Positions 7,545-14,706 of a stretch of 18,447 bases of DNA are shown here, in pieces. A program made the position numbers and the translations under genes. Numbering within the stretch: position 1 is the first letter of the stretch; each line of letters opens with the position of its first letter. Below the pieces are notes generated by a model. The model searched no databases. It was not told the origin of the DNA and was given only the letters and a program-made list of their open reading frames with translations. The stretch comes from Thermodesulfovibrionales bacterium (GTDB taxonomy: Bacteria; Nitrospirota; Thermodesulfovibrionia; Thermodesulfovibrionales; SM23-35): assembly GCA_020053565.1 (NCBI GenBank), contig JAGVMY010000119.1, positions 1 through 18,447 on the forward strand, in the 5' to 3' direction.

Positions 7545-8150
7545 TTACTGGAGAATTTTTACAACCTCTTTAAACCCCTTCTTCCTGAGCATATCTATTA
7601 TTTCTTTTGATGCAAGGCTTTTTAAAAATGTAGCCCTTTTTGTTTTATCCGGAATCTCCTTCACTGCCTTTTTACGAAATTTTTCCAGGAATTTCAAATA
7701 GCGGGAAAATTCAGAACTGTAGAGTTTCTCAAGTTCTTTACGAATTGATTTTGAAAGCGCAGGGCTTACGCCACTCGTTGAGATTGCTATAGTCAGCGGG
7801 CCTCGTTTTACAACTGAGGGAACAATGAAATTGCACAAAGACGGAGCATCCACAACATTCACCAGGCACAGTGTATCTTCAGAGATGTGCTTATTAATGA
7901 CCTGAGAATCTGTTGCAGCGATGATGATGAATGCATTTTTAAGATCGCCTTTTCTATAGTGCCGGGAAATATGTTTTATGTTGTTTTTACGTTTTTCTTT
8001 TTCGATCCTTTTTGTAAGTTGAGGACTTATGACTGTAACACGCGCACCAGCCTTGAGGAGAGTAAGAATTTTTCTTTCTGCAACCCTGCCACCCCCGATA
8101 ACGACAGCCCTTTTACCGATAAGATTGAGGAATGAGGGATAATAATTCAA
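7545..8150 (-). CDS. precorrin-2 dehydrogenase / sirohydrochlorin ferrochelatase (Met8p/CysG N-terminal type)
   Basis: This 201-aa bifunctional enzyme oxidises precorrin-2 to sirohydrochlorin with NAD+ and can insert iron to give siroheme. The Rossmann motif GGGRVAERK is at 19-27. The catalytic aspartate corresponds to D101 in VNVVDAP. The STSGVSPALSKSIRKELE helix (about 125-142) matches the dimerisation region of CysG. It lacks the C-terminal uroporphyrinogen methyltransferase domain of full CysG, so another gene must supply that step. The start is a TTG at 8150, with GAGAGATG just upstream. The resulting MNYYPSFLNLIGKRAVVIGGG aligns with the normal family N-terminus. The product may serve siroheme or the alternative heme pathway of anaerobes. 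Confidence 0.9.
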   Translation of the reverse strand: MNYYPSFLNLIGKRAVVIGGGRVAERKILTLLKAGARVTVISPQLTKRIEKEKRKNNIKHISRHYRKGDLKNAFIIIAATDSQVINKHISEDTLCLVNVVDAPSLCNFIVPSVVKRGPLTIAISTSGVSPALSKSIRKELEKLYSSEFSRYLKFLEKFRKKAVKEIPDKTKRATFLKSLASKEIIDMLRKKGFKEVVKILQ

Positions 8151-8171
8151 TTCATCTCTCTACATAGAGGC

Positions 8172-8214
8172 TCAAAAACACAGAACACTGGTTGAAAAAA
8201 TGTTTTTGTTCTGT
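8172..8214 (-). terminator. probable intrinsic terminator after bamD
   Basis: ACAGAACA (8180-8187) and TGTTCTGT (8207-8214) form a perfect 8-bp stem. On the minus strand the stem is followed at once by GTTTTTGAG. It starts 5 nt beyond the bamD stop. The stem is not GC-rich and the loop is long (19 nt), so termination may be partial. If it works, the downstream precorrin-2 dehydrogenase gene needs readthrough or its own promoter. Confidence 0.45.
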
Positions 8215-8218
8215 ATGC

Positions 8219-8968
8219 TCATTTGATAGTAGCAAGTTCTTTCTTTGCAGTTTTAGTAATCTTATAATTCGGATACTTCTCGATAAGACGATTGAGATAC
8301 TCTGCAGCTTTGTCTTTCTGTCCCATATTTTTATAAGACATCCCACTATAAAACAGCACATCAACCTCACGCTTGTAATCAGGATATTTTTTCATCAATC
8401 CTTCGAACCTGCCAATTGCTGAGCTATAGGAACCTTTTTTGTAGTAGAACTCCCCAACAAGAAATTCATAATCTGCAATTATAATTTTACATTTCTCGAT
8501 TCTGAGATCTACAATCTCTTTATATGGGTTTCTTGGAAACATCTTCTTAAGTTTCTCAAATTCTTCAAGGGCTTTGGCTGCACCGCTATATCCCCTCTCA
8601 GGGCCCTCTATCTGACTGAAGTGGACCATAGAAAGCTGGTACTGTGCATAAACGGCATACTTATGGTCAGGATATACTTCAAGGAATCTTTGGAACTCAA
8701 TAACAGCTAATTCAGGCTCACCCTCTTTCACATAAGTATCTGCAATCTTGAGCTGTGCAAGAGGAGCAAATTTTTTAGACAGGTCCCTGTTTTTAATCTC
8801 AAGAAGTGTTGTCCTTGCCTCCTCATAATCTTTTTTGTCTATCTGTTCATTTGCTTTTGCAAGTGCCTTTTCAGGATTGAATGGTCCTTCAGGTTTAACT
8901 GCTGGTTTCCCCGAACAGGAAACGATAAAAAGGATGAGAAAAAAGAGCATGGAGAAGATTATTTTCAT
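8219..8968 (-). CDS. bamD: outer-membrane assembly lipoprotein BamD/YfiO-like
   Basis: This 249-aa lipoprotein probably belongs to the BAM complex, which folds beta-barrels into the outer membrane. A hydrophobic signal (MKIIFSMLFFLILFIVSC) ends in the lipobox IVSC with lipidation at C18. Five or so tetratricopeptide-like repeats follow, seen as AxxxFxxxxxxYPxxxYA patterns such as AVIEFQRFLEVYPDHKYA and AIGRFEGLMKKYPDYKRE. This is the BamD architecture and length. The frame is open to an ATG at 9004, but the predicted transcription start lies about there, so I use the internal ATG at 8968, which gives a standard signal peptide. It is divergently oriented to the radical SAM gene. It implies a diderm cell envelope. 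Confidence 0.88.
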   Translation of the reverse strand: MKIIFSMLFFLILFIVSCSGKPAVKPEGPFNPEKALAKANEQIDKKDYEEARTTLLEIKNRDLSKKFAPLAQLKIADTYVKEGEPELAVIEFQRFLEVYPDHKYAVYAQYQLSMVHFSQIEGPERGYSGAAKALEEFEKLKKMFPRNPYKEIVDLRIEKCKIIIADYEFLVGEFYYKKGSYSSAIGRFEGLMKKYPDYKREVDVLFYSGMSYKNMGQKDKAAEYLNRLIEKYPNYKITKTAKKELATIK

Positions 8969-9010
8969 TGTACTTTGTGTTGCCCTTTTACATGATTGTG
9001 TCATTTCACT

Positions 9011-9040
9011 ATTAAACCTTTAACTCTATTTTGAAGTCAA
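9011..9040 (-). promoter_or_regulatory. sigma-70-like promoter of bamD
   Basis: On the minus strand, TTGACT (9035-9040) and TTTAAT (9011-9016) are separated by 18 bp, each matching five of six consensus positions. Transcription would begin near 9004, which makes the ATG at 9004 leaderless and favours the start at 8968. The rest of 9005-9076 is AT-rich and must also hold the divergent radical SAM promoter; a TATAAC at 9045-9050 lacks a convincing -35. Confidence 0.6.
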
Positions 9041-9076
9041 GTTATATAACCGTTTCTTGCCAAAGGAAGTTTTGAA

Positions 9077-11686
9077 GTGGTATTCTTAGCTATGTTGAGG
9101 ATTGAAAAGAAGTTCACCGTAAATCTATCATCTTTTCTGAAACCAAGCCGGTATATCAATAGTGAGATCAATTCCATTCATAAGAAAGCTGCGGTAAGAG
9201 TTGCACTTGCATTCCCTGATGTTTATGAGATTGGGATGTCTCATCTCGGACTTAAGATACTTTATAAAATAATCAACGACCTCCCCTATGCATCTGCTGA
9301 AAGGGTGTTCTCTCCATGGCTTGATCTTGAGGCTGAGATGAAGACAAAAGGCATGCCCCTTTCATCTTTAGAATCTAACAGGCCATTAAAAGATTTTGAT
9401 ATTGTAGGCTTCAGCCTTCAGTATGAGCTTTTATATACGACAGTTCTCAGTATGCTCTCTCTTGGCGGAATCCCGCTTAGAACTGAAGAAAGAAATAATG
9501 TATCAAATGCACACCGCTATCCGCTTGTTATTGCTGGCGGGCCGTGTACCGTCAACCCGGCACCAATGTCTCCATTTATTGATGCATTCCTGATTGGAGA
9601 TGGAGAAGAGGCTATAAGGGACATACTTGATTCATTTTATCAATGGAAGACAGGTGGAGACGGCAAAAGGGAATCTCTCCTTCTATCTCTATCTGAGATT
9701 GAGGGCATGTATGTGCCGCATGTCCACTGTAATCCCCCCACCCCCCCTTTAGAAAAGGGGGGTAAGGGGGGATTTGAAAAGAGGGGGCAAGGGAGGATTA
9801 AAAGGCGTTTAATAAAATCACTTGATGATGCTCCTTACCCGGTTAATCCGATTATCCCGTATACCCCGCTTATCCATGACAGAGTAAATATAGAAGTTTC
9901 GAGGGGGTGTTCGAGAGGTTGCAGATTCTGTCAGGCTGGTATCACCTACAGGCCAGTTCGTGAAAGAAGCCCTGAAAAGGTTTTGGAGATCGCGGGGAAC
10001 TCTTTGAAAAATACAGGCTATGAAGAAATTTCATTAACGTCACTGAGTGCCGGAGACTACACGTGCCTTTTACAGGTTGTAAAGGAACTGAACAAAAAAT
10101 TTTCAAAAAATAAGATTGCCCTTTCACTTCCATCTCTGAGAGTTGCATCTATTAACCAGGATCTCCTCAAAGAGATACGCGCTGTGAGGAAGACCGGTTT
10201 TACCATTGCGCCTGAGGCAGGCAGTGAGAGGCTGAGAAGGGTAATTAATAAAGATTTCTCTGAAGACGACTATGAAAGGGTCCTTAAAATACTCTTCAAT
10301 GAAGGTTGGCATACTATTAAACTCTATTTCATGGTAGGTCTTCCCACAGAGACAGAAGAAGATATAGAAAAAATCCCTGAAATGGTTATGAAGGCACTTA
10401 CAATAGCAAAGCAGCATACAGGGAGGTTTGTGAATATAAATGTAGGGATTTCTCCCTTTGTGCCAAAACCCCACACACCATTTCAGTGGCATGGACAGAA
10501 CCCTGCTACGCGTCTCAAAGGTAAAATAGATTATCTAAAGGATGTACTCGCAAAAAGAGGCATTAAGGTAAAAAGTCATGATGTGAAGATGAGTCTTCTT
10601 GAAGCTGCTCTCTCCAGAGGTGATGAGAGTCTCGCGTTCCTTATCGAGAAAGCGTGGTCTTTGGGGTGCAGGCTTGATGGGTGGTCAGATGTTTTTGAGT
10701 TCGAGAAATGGGAAAAGGCGATGAATCGCACCGGTATAAATGCAGCAGATTTTGCTGAAAAAATGTATGAAAGTTCAGACACACTTCCCTGGGAAAATAT
10801 AGATGTTGGTGTGACAAAAGAATTCCTGTGGAAGGAACGCCAGAAGGCATTATCATGTGATATCACGCCTGACTGTAGAAAGACCTGTCACCTCTGCGGA
10901 CTTGAATGTAAAGAAGACGCAATGAAGCTGAGAAGCTTAGAAATTGGGAAGATTGGAAGTACAAGAGGAGAAAATACCTCGGAACTTCTCAACTTCTCAA
11001 CTTCTCAACCTCTCAACATAAGACATTTTAAGCCTTTAAAGATAAGAGTAGAATTTTCTAAGACAGGCAGATTGAAATATCTATCGCATCTTGAACTCAT
11101 GACAACGTTACTCAGGGCTTTAAGAAGGGCGGAATTTCCCCTTGAGTTTTCAAAAGGCTTTCACCCGCATCCAGAAGTGTCTTTTGGTCCTCCACTCGGT
11201 GTGGGCATCGGAGGCCTTAGTGAGTATTTTGATATGAAAATAATACCGCCTTTTGATATAGTTATAAACATGAGGAAACTGAACGAGTTGTTCCCTGAAG
11301 GGATATACGTGAAGGACATGGTCGTTTTACCGGTGAATATGAAATCTCTGAGCAATTTTATCACAAGGTATGAATATGAAATAAAAGGCAGGGATTTATC
11401 TCACATTCATAAATTTTTATCAGAAGAAGAGATAATGGTGTCCAGAGAAAAACAGAAAGTAAACCTCAGGGATATGGTAGAAGAAGCAAAAATGATAAGA
11501 GAAAATATGATACATTTAATAGTGGCAGACCAGGGAGATATAAAGGTGAGGCTCAATGAACTTCTTCCCGAGGTCTTTAATATCCCCATAGACGAACTGG
11601 ATATAACAAGAGTTGCCCTTTATGGATGGGATAATGGATGGGTCACACCTATTGAGACGAGCTTGCAGTGGACAGCGAAATCCTGA
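9077..11686 (+). CDS. radical SAM protein (TIGR03960-type) fused to a DUF2344 (TIGR03936) domain
   Basis: This 869-aa fusion starts with an N-terminal B12-binding-like region (about 37-190; RVALAFPDVYEIGMSHLGLK). The radical SAM core follows, with CSRGCRFC (C278, C282, C285) holding the [4Fe-4S] cluster that cleaves SAM. After the barrel comes a cysteine cluster (C594, C600, C604, C607, C611). From about residue 652 comes the DUF2344 domain (FSKTGRLKYLSHLELM). The substrate is unknown; the family travels with RNase E/G genes, as here, suggesting an RNA- or ribosome-related role. The start is GTG at 9077 with AAAGGAAG upstream; the ATG at 9092 lacks such a site. Two repeat elements are inserted in frame, at about residues 219-242 and 619-647, both outside the recognisable domains. 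Its end overlaps the next gene by 19 nt. Confidence 0.9.
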   Translation: MVFLAMLRIEKKFTVNLSSFLKPSRYINSEINSIHKKAAVRVALAFPDVYEIGMSHLGLKILYKIINDLPYASAERVFSPWLDLEAEMKTKGMPLSSLESNRPLKDFDIVGFSLQYELLYTTVLSMLSLGGIPLRTEERNNVSNAHRYPLVIAGGPCTVNPAPMSPFIDAFLIGDGEEAIRDILDSFYQWKTGGDGKRESLLLSLSEIEGMYVPHVHCNPPTPPLEKGGKGGFEKRGQGRIKRRLIKSLDDAPYPVNPIIPYTPLIHDRVNIEVSRGCSRGCRFCQAGITYRPVRERSPEKVLEIAGNSLKNTGYEEISLTSLSAGDYTCLLQVVKELNKKFSKNKIALSLPSLRVASINQDLLKEIRAVRKTGFTIAPEAGSERLRRVINKDFSEDDYERVLKILFNEGWHTIKLYFMVGLPTETEEDIEKIPEMVMKALTIAKQHTGRFVNINVGISPFVPKPHTPFQWHGQNPATRLKGKIDYLKDVLAKRGIKVKSHDVKMSLLEAALSRGDESLAFLIEKAWSLGCRLDGWSDVFEFEKWEKAMNRTGINAADFAEKMYESSDTLPWENIDVGVTKEFLWKERQKALSCDITPDCRKTCHLCGLECKEDAMKLRSLEIGKIGSTRGENTSELLNFSTSQPLNIRHFKPLKIRVEFSKTGRLKYLSHLELMTTLLRALRRAEFPLEFSKGFHPHPEVSFGPPLGVGIGGLSEYFDMKIIPPFDIVINMRKLNELFPEGIYVKDMVVLPVNMKSLSNFITRYEYEIKGRDLSHIHKFLSEEEIMVSREKQKVNLRDMVEEAKMIRENMIHLIVADQGDIKVRLNELLPEVFNIPIDELDITRVALYGWDNGWVTPIETSLQWTAKS
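9731..9800 (+). repeat. G-rich palindromic repeat inserted in frame in the radical SAM gene
   Basis: A left arm of two C-runs (9731-9747) and a right arm of two G6 runs separated by TAA (9757-9774, ending GGATT) form a near-perfect palindrome around TTTAGAAAA. A decayed second copy of the right arm follows (about 9777-9799; GAGGGGGCAAGGGAGGATT). The element is translated as PPTPPLEKGGKGGF then EKRGQGRI. PPLxKGGxGGF peptides are, to my knowledge, the usual read-through product of such mobile palindromes in several bacterial phyla. The coding strand carries four closely spaced G-runs that could form a quadruplex. Confidence 0.85.
10932..11017 (+). repeat. octanucleotide repeat element inserted in frame between domains of the radical SAM gene
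   Basis: The left part has four loose GAAG-starting octamers: GAAGCTTA, GAAATTGG, GAAGATTG and GAAGTACA (10932-10963). After an A-rich spacer comes the right part: three exact AACTTCTC units and one AACCTCTC (10983-11014), then AAC. AACTTCTC is the reverse complement of GAGAAGTT, so the two halves are inverted with respect to each other. Because 8 is not a multiple of 3, the units are read in shifting frames, giving LLNFSTSQPLN. The segment lies between the cysteine cluster and the DUF2344 domain. Confidence 0.8.
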
Positions 11687-13173
11687 TTAATGTGACACGT
11701 GAAGAGACAAGGGTTGGCCTTCTCGAAGGAGGCCAGGTCGTTGAGTTTTATGTTGAAAGGAAGCGCGATGCAAGCCTTGTGGGGAACATATATAAAGGCA
11801 AGGTTGTGAAAATCCTTCCTGGTATGCAGTCAGCTTTTGTTGATATAGGCTTTGAAAAAGCAGCTTTCCTTTATGTGACCGACATTCGTGCTGGTATAGA
11901 AGAATTTGTGCCCTTTCTCGATGAAGAAGAAATGAACAACTCTCTTGAACTCGTTTCAAGAAAAGGGAAACCAGACTTCACCATTGAGGATCTTGTCCAG
12001 GAAGGACAGGAAATCCTTGTGCAGGCTTCAAAGGATCCAATCGGCAGTAAGGGGGCTCGTCTCACTTCGTATGTCACACTCCCGGGGAGATATCTTGTAC
12101 TTATGCCGAATGTAGACCATATAGGGATATCAAGGAGGATATCTGATGAGGCAGAACGAACAAGACTTAAAAAAATAGTTGAAGATATACAACCAAAAGG
12201 TTACGGGCTTATTATAAGGACAGCAAGTGAGGGTTCTACCGAGGAAGAACTTAAAAAAGATTTTGAGTTTCTTTTTTTATTATGGGAGACCATTCAGAAG
12301 AAAAAAGACAGAGTAACCGCACCTTCCCTGCTTTACAGTGATCTCGACCTTGTATCCAGAAGTGTACGAGACCTTATGAGCCAGGATGTGAAGAGGCTTG
12401 TGATAGACTCTGAAGAAGAGTATGAACGTATTAAGGATTTTGTAAGGGCCCATGTCGAAAAACTTTTAGGGAAGATAGAACTTTATGAAGGGACAGAACC
12501 CATATTCGATACATTTGGAATTGAACTCGACATTTCGAGGGCACTTAGCAGAAAAGTCTGGTTGAAGTCAGGCGGCTATATTGTGATTGACCAGACAGAG
12601 GCAATGACTGTCATAGACGTAAATACGGGCAAATTTGTTGGTAAGGAAGAACTTGAAGATACCATACTTAAGACCAACCTTGAGGCTGTCAAGGAGATTG
12701 CCTACCAGATAAGGCTAAGAAATCTTGGCGGAATTATCATTGTAGATTTCATTGATATGGAAAAACTTGAAAACAGGGAAAGGGTTTTTAATGGATTTAT
12801 TGAGACAATGAGGAAAGACAGGGCAAAAAACACAATATCCCATATATCAGAACTCGGGCTTATCCAGATGACAAGAAAACGTGTCAGGGAAAGCCTCGGG
12901 AGAGTACTTTGCGAAGCCTGTCCGTATTGTGAGGGGAAAGCTTTTGTCAAGTCACCCCGAACACTCTGTTATGAGATATTCAGAAAAATAAAGAGACTTG
13001 CAAGACGCAGTGGTGAAAGGATTATTGTGACAGCCCATCCTTCTGTTGCAGAACTTCTTTCTGACGAAGAACGGCAGGGGCTTGAGGATATAGAGAGCCA
13101 ATATAATGTAAAAGTTACGGTAAAGGGAAACATCAATCTCCACCAGGAAAATTACGAGGTCACAGTACTGTAG
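11668..13173 (+). CDS. rng: ribonuclease E/G family endoribonuclease
   Basis: This 501-aa Rne/Rng protein cuts single-stranded RNA in rRNA maturation and mRNA decay. An N-terminal S1 domain (about 35-125, NIYKGKVVKILPGMQSAFVDIG) is followed by the 5'-sensor and DNase-I-like catalytic domain. The Mg2+-binding aspartates are D317 in VIDVNTG and D360 in IIIVDFIDM. The zinc-link cysteines are C418 and C421 (CPYC), with a further C415. The length and the absence of a long acidic C-terminal scaffold favour RNase G rather than full RNase E. The start is GTG at 11668, overlapping the radical SAM gene by 19 nt; the resulting MDSEILINVTREETRVGLLEGG matches the family N-terminus. In many bacteria rplU-rpmA follow this pair; here larE follows. 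Confidence 0.95.
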   Translation: MDSEILINVTREETRVGLLEGGQVVEFYVERKRDASLVGNIYKGKVVKILPGMQSAFVDIGFEKAAFLYVTDIRAGIEEFVPFLDEEEMNNSLELVSRKGKPDFTIEDLVQEGQEILVQASKDPIGSKGARLTSYVTLPGRYLVLMPNVDHIGISRRISDEAERTRLKKIVEDIQPKGYGLIIRTASEGSTEEELKKDFEFLFLLWETIQKKKDRVTAPSLLYSDLDLVSRSVRDLMSQDVKRLVIDSEEEYERIKDFVRAHVEKLLGKIELYEGTEPIFDTFGIELDISRALSRKVWLKSGGYIVIDQTEAMTVIDVNTGKFVGKEELEDTILKTNLEAVKEIAYQIRLRNLGGIIIVDFIDMEKLENRERVFNGFIETMRKDRAKNTISHISELGLIQMTRKRVRESLGRVLCEACPYCEGKAFVKSPRTLCYEIFRKIKRLARRSGERIIVTAHPSVAELLSDEERQGLEDIESQYNVKVTVKGNINLHQENYEVTVL

Positions 13174-13212
13174 TAGAAACAATTATGAGTGATGAGTGAA
13201 GAGTTCTTACCA

Positions 13213-14019
13213 ATGAGTGCCCCTAAATTTAAAAATCTCATAGAAATTCTCACAGATATGCAGAGCGCTGTGCTTGCCTATTCCGGAGGCGTTGACAGTA
13301 CATTTCTCCTGAAGGCACTGCAGATTTCAGGCATTAAAATACTTGCGGTAACAGCAGTTTCAGAAACAACACCTTCTATCGACTTTCTCACAGCAAAAAA
13401 AATGACCTCAGAATTCGGGATAGAGCACAGGGTTATAAAAACAGAAGAGCTTTCAATAGAGGAATTTGTGAATAACACACCTGACAGATGTTTTTTCTGT
13501 AAGGATGAGTTGTTCAAAAAACTTTCAGATATTGCATCTTCTGAAGGATATAGGTGTGTCCTTGATGGCAGTAATGTTGATGATACTTCAGACTTCAGAC
13601 CGGGCAGAATAGCTGCGACAAAATACAATGTGAGGAGCCCGTTGATAGAGGCCGGGATTACAAAAGAAGAGGTAAGAAAACTTTCGCGACAACTCGGTCT
13701 TTCCACATGGGACAAACCATCTTCTCCATGCCTTTCTTCGAGGTTTCCCTACGGGCAAAGGATAACAAAAGAGGCTTTACAACGTGTAGAAAAAGCAGAA
13801 GACTTCCTTAGATCTCTTGGATTTCATGAAATACGGGTAAGAGATCATAATGGGATTGCAAGGATCGAGGTTGGAGAGGATGAAATTGAGTTATTATTGA
13901 TGCCTGAGAAAAGAAAGATTATTTCTGAAACATTAAAATCTCTTGGGTATAAATTTATATCCGTTGACCTCGATGGCTATAAAACTGGAAGCATGAACAG
14001 GACAATCGGGAGGGGATAG
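13213..14019 (+). CDS. larE: LarE, ATP-dependent sulfur transferase for nickel-pincer cofactor synthesis
   Basis: LarE adenylates the carboxylates of the biscarboxylate nicotinic acid mononucleotide made by LarB and converts them to thiocarboxylates. The PP-loop SGGVDST is at 24-30, and the family signature SSPCLSSRFPYG contains C173, equivalent to the sacrificial cysteine of Lactiplantibacillus LarE. A CxxC (C93, C96 in NTPDRCFFCK) is also present; together with C173 this is the three-cysteine pattern linked to [4Fe-4S]-type, catalytic LarE. The frame is open from 13189, but I prefer the ATG at 13213, which has GAAGAG 9 nt upstream and gives the usual distance to the PP-loop; 13192 is possible. 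It lies 39 nt after rng. LarB and LarC are not in the window. Confidence 0.9.
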   Translation: MSAPKFKNLIEILTDMQSAVLAYSGGVDSTFLLKALQISGIKILAVTAVSETTPSIDFLTAKKMTSEFGIEHRVIKTEELSIEEFVNNTPDRCFFCKDELFKKLSDIASSEGYRCVLDGSNVDDTSDFRPGRIAATKYNVRSPLIEAGITKEEVRKLSRQLGLSTWDKPSSPCLSSRFPYGQRITKEALQRVEKAEDFLRSLGFHEIRVRDHNGIARIEVGEDEIELLLMPEKRKIISETLKSLGYKFISVDLDGYKTGSMNRTIGRG

Positions 14020-14027
14020 GAAAGTAC

Positions 14028-14056
14028 TTGACAATATCTTCAGATGCACTGATATT
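14028..14056 (+). promoter_or_regulatory. sigma-70-like promoter of the redoxin pair
   Basis: A perfect TTGACA (14028-14033) is followed after exactly 17 bp by GATATT (14051-14056). It begins 9 nt after the larE stop and about 65 nt before the first redoxin start. This implies that the two exported redox genes can be transcribed independently of the upstream larE unit. Confidence 0.6.
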
Positions 14057-14122
14057 AAAGCAACAGCTTATTTAATTAATTCATTAAAAAGTATATTGAA
14101 ATTTAAAGTCTTGGAGGGACTC

Positions 14123-14695
14123 ATGAAAAAAATAACCATTTTATTAGTAGGTATTATCTTTCTTTTTTCAGGACTTGTTGTTGCCTTTGCAGCCAATGAA
14201 CCGCCAAAAGAGGGTGGTATGCTGCCGGACATAAAACTTTCAGTTCCGAAAAGTCCAGAGGGAAAAACCTACCTTGGACTTAAAGGCGACGGTTCTTTCA
14301 CAATACCACAGATCAAGGCAAATGTCGTGATCATAGAAATATTCAGTATGTACTGTCCTTATTGTCAGAAAGAAGCTCCTGTAGTGAATGAACTATACAA
14401 TGCCATAGAGAAAAATCCAGACCTGAAAGGTAAAATTAAAATTATAGGTATCGGAGCAGGAAATACTCCTTTTGAAGTTGATGTCTTTCAAAAAACATAC
14501 AATGTCCCGTTCCCGCTTTTTCCAGATGAAGATTTCTCTATTCATAAGGCTTGTGGAGAGGTCAGAACCCCTTTCTTTATTGCGATCAAAATCAATAAAA
14601 AGGGAACTCACCAGGTCATTTATTCAGAACTGGGGACTATCAAAGGAGCTGAAGAATTTTTAAAATTGATACGTAAGCGTTCCGGGTTAAAATAG
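14123..14695 (+). CDS. exported thioredoxin-fold protein with CPYC motif (TlpA/ResA-like)
   Basis: This 190-aa protein has a Sec signal peptide (MKKITILLVGIIFLFSGLVV, cleavage likely after AFA at 21-23) and a thioredoxin-like domain. The active site is C78-P-Y-C81 in EIFSMYCPYCQKE, and the cis-proline is P150 in EVRTPFF. An extra cysteine, C144, precedes the cis-Pro loop. It probably acts in the periplasm as a thiol reductant or oxidoreductase. The frame extends upstream to 14096, but GGAGGG lies 4 nt before the ATG at 14123 and this start gives a clean signal peptide. Its stop overlaps the ribosome-binding site of the peroxiredoxin gene, so the two are co-translated and may be partners. Confidence 0.8.
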   Translation: MKKITILLVGIIFLFSGLVVAFAANEPPKEGGMLPDIKLSVPKSPEGKTYLGLKGDGSFTIPQIKANVVIIEIFSMYCPYCQKEAPVVNELYNAIEKNPDLKGKIKIIGIGAGNTPFEVDVFQKTYNVPFPLFPDEDFSIHKACGEVRTPFFIAIKINKKGTHQVIYSELGTIKGAEEFLKLIRKRSGLK

Positions 14696-14706
14696 GAGGA
14701 TTGACT

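Noticed and set aside
6986..8150. CorA and siroheme synthesis genes as part of a nickel-pincer pathway with LarE/LarA
   Set aside because: They are on a separate transcription unit several kb away, and no sequence feature ties them together.
10983..11014. CRISPR-like direct repeats
   Set aside because: Units are 8 bp with no spacers and lie inside a coding frame, so it is a simple tandem repeat.
13278..13715. 145-codon minus-strand open frame opposite larE
   Set aside because: It is an antisense shadow of a clear LarE gene with no motif or start signal.
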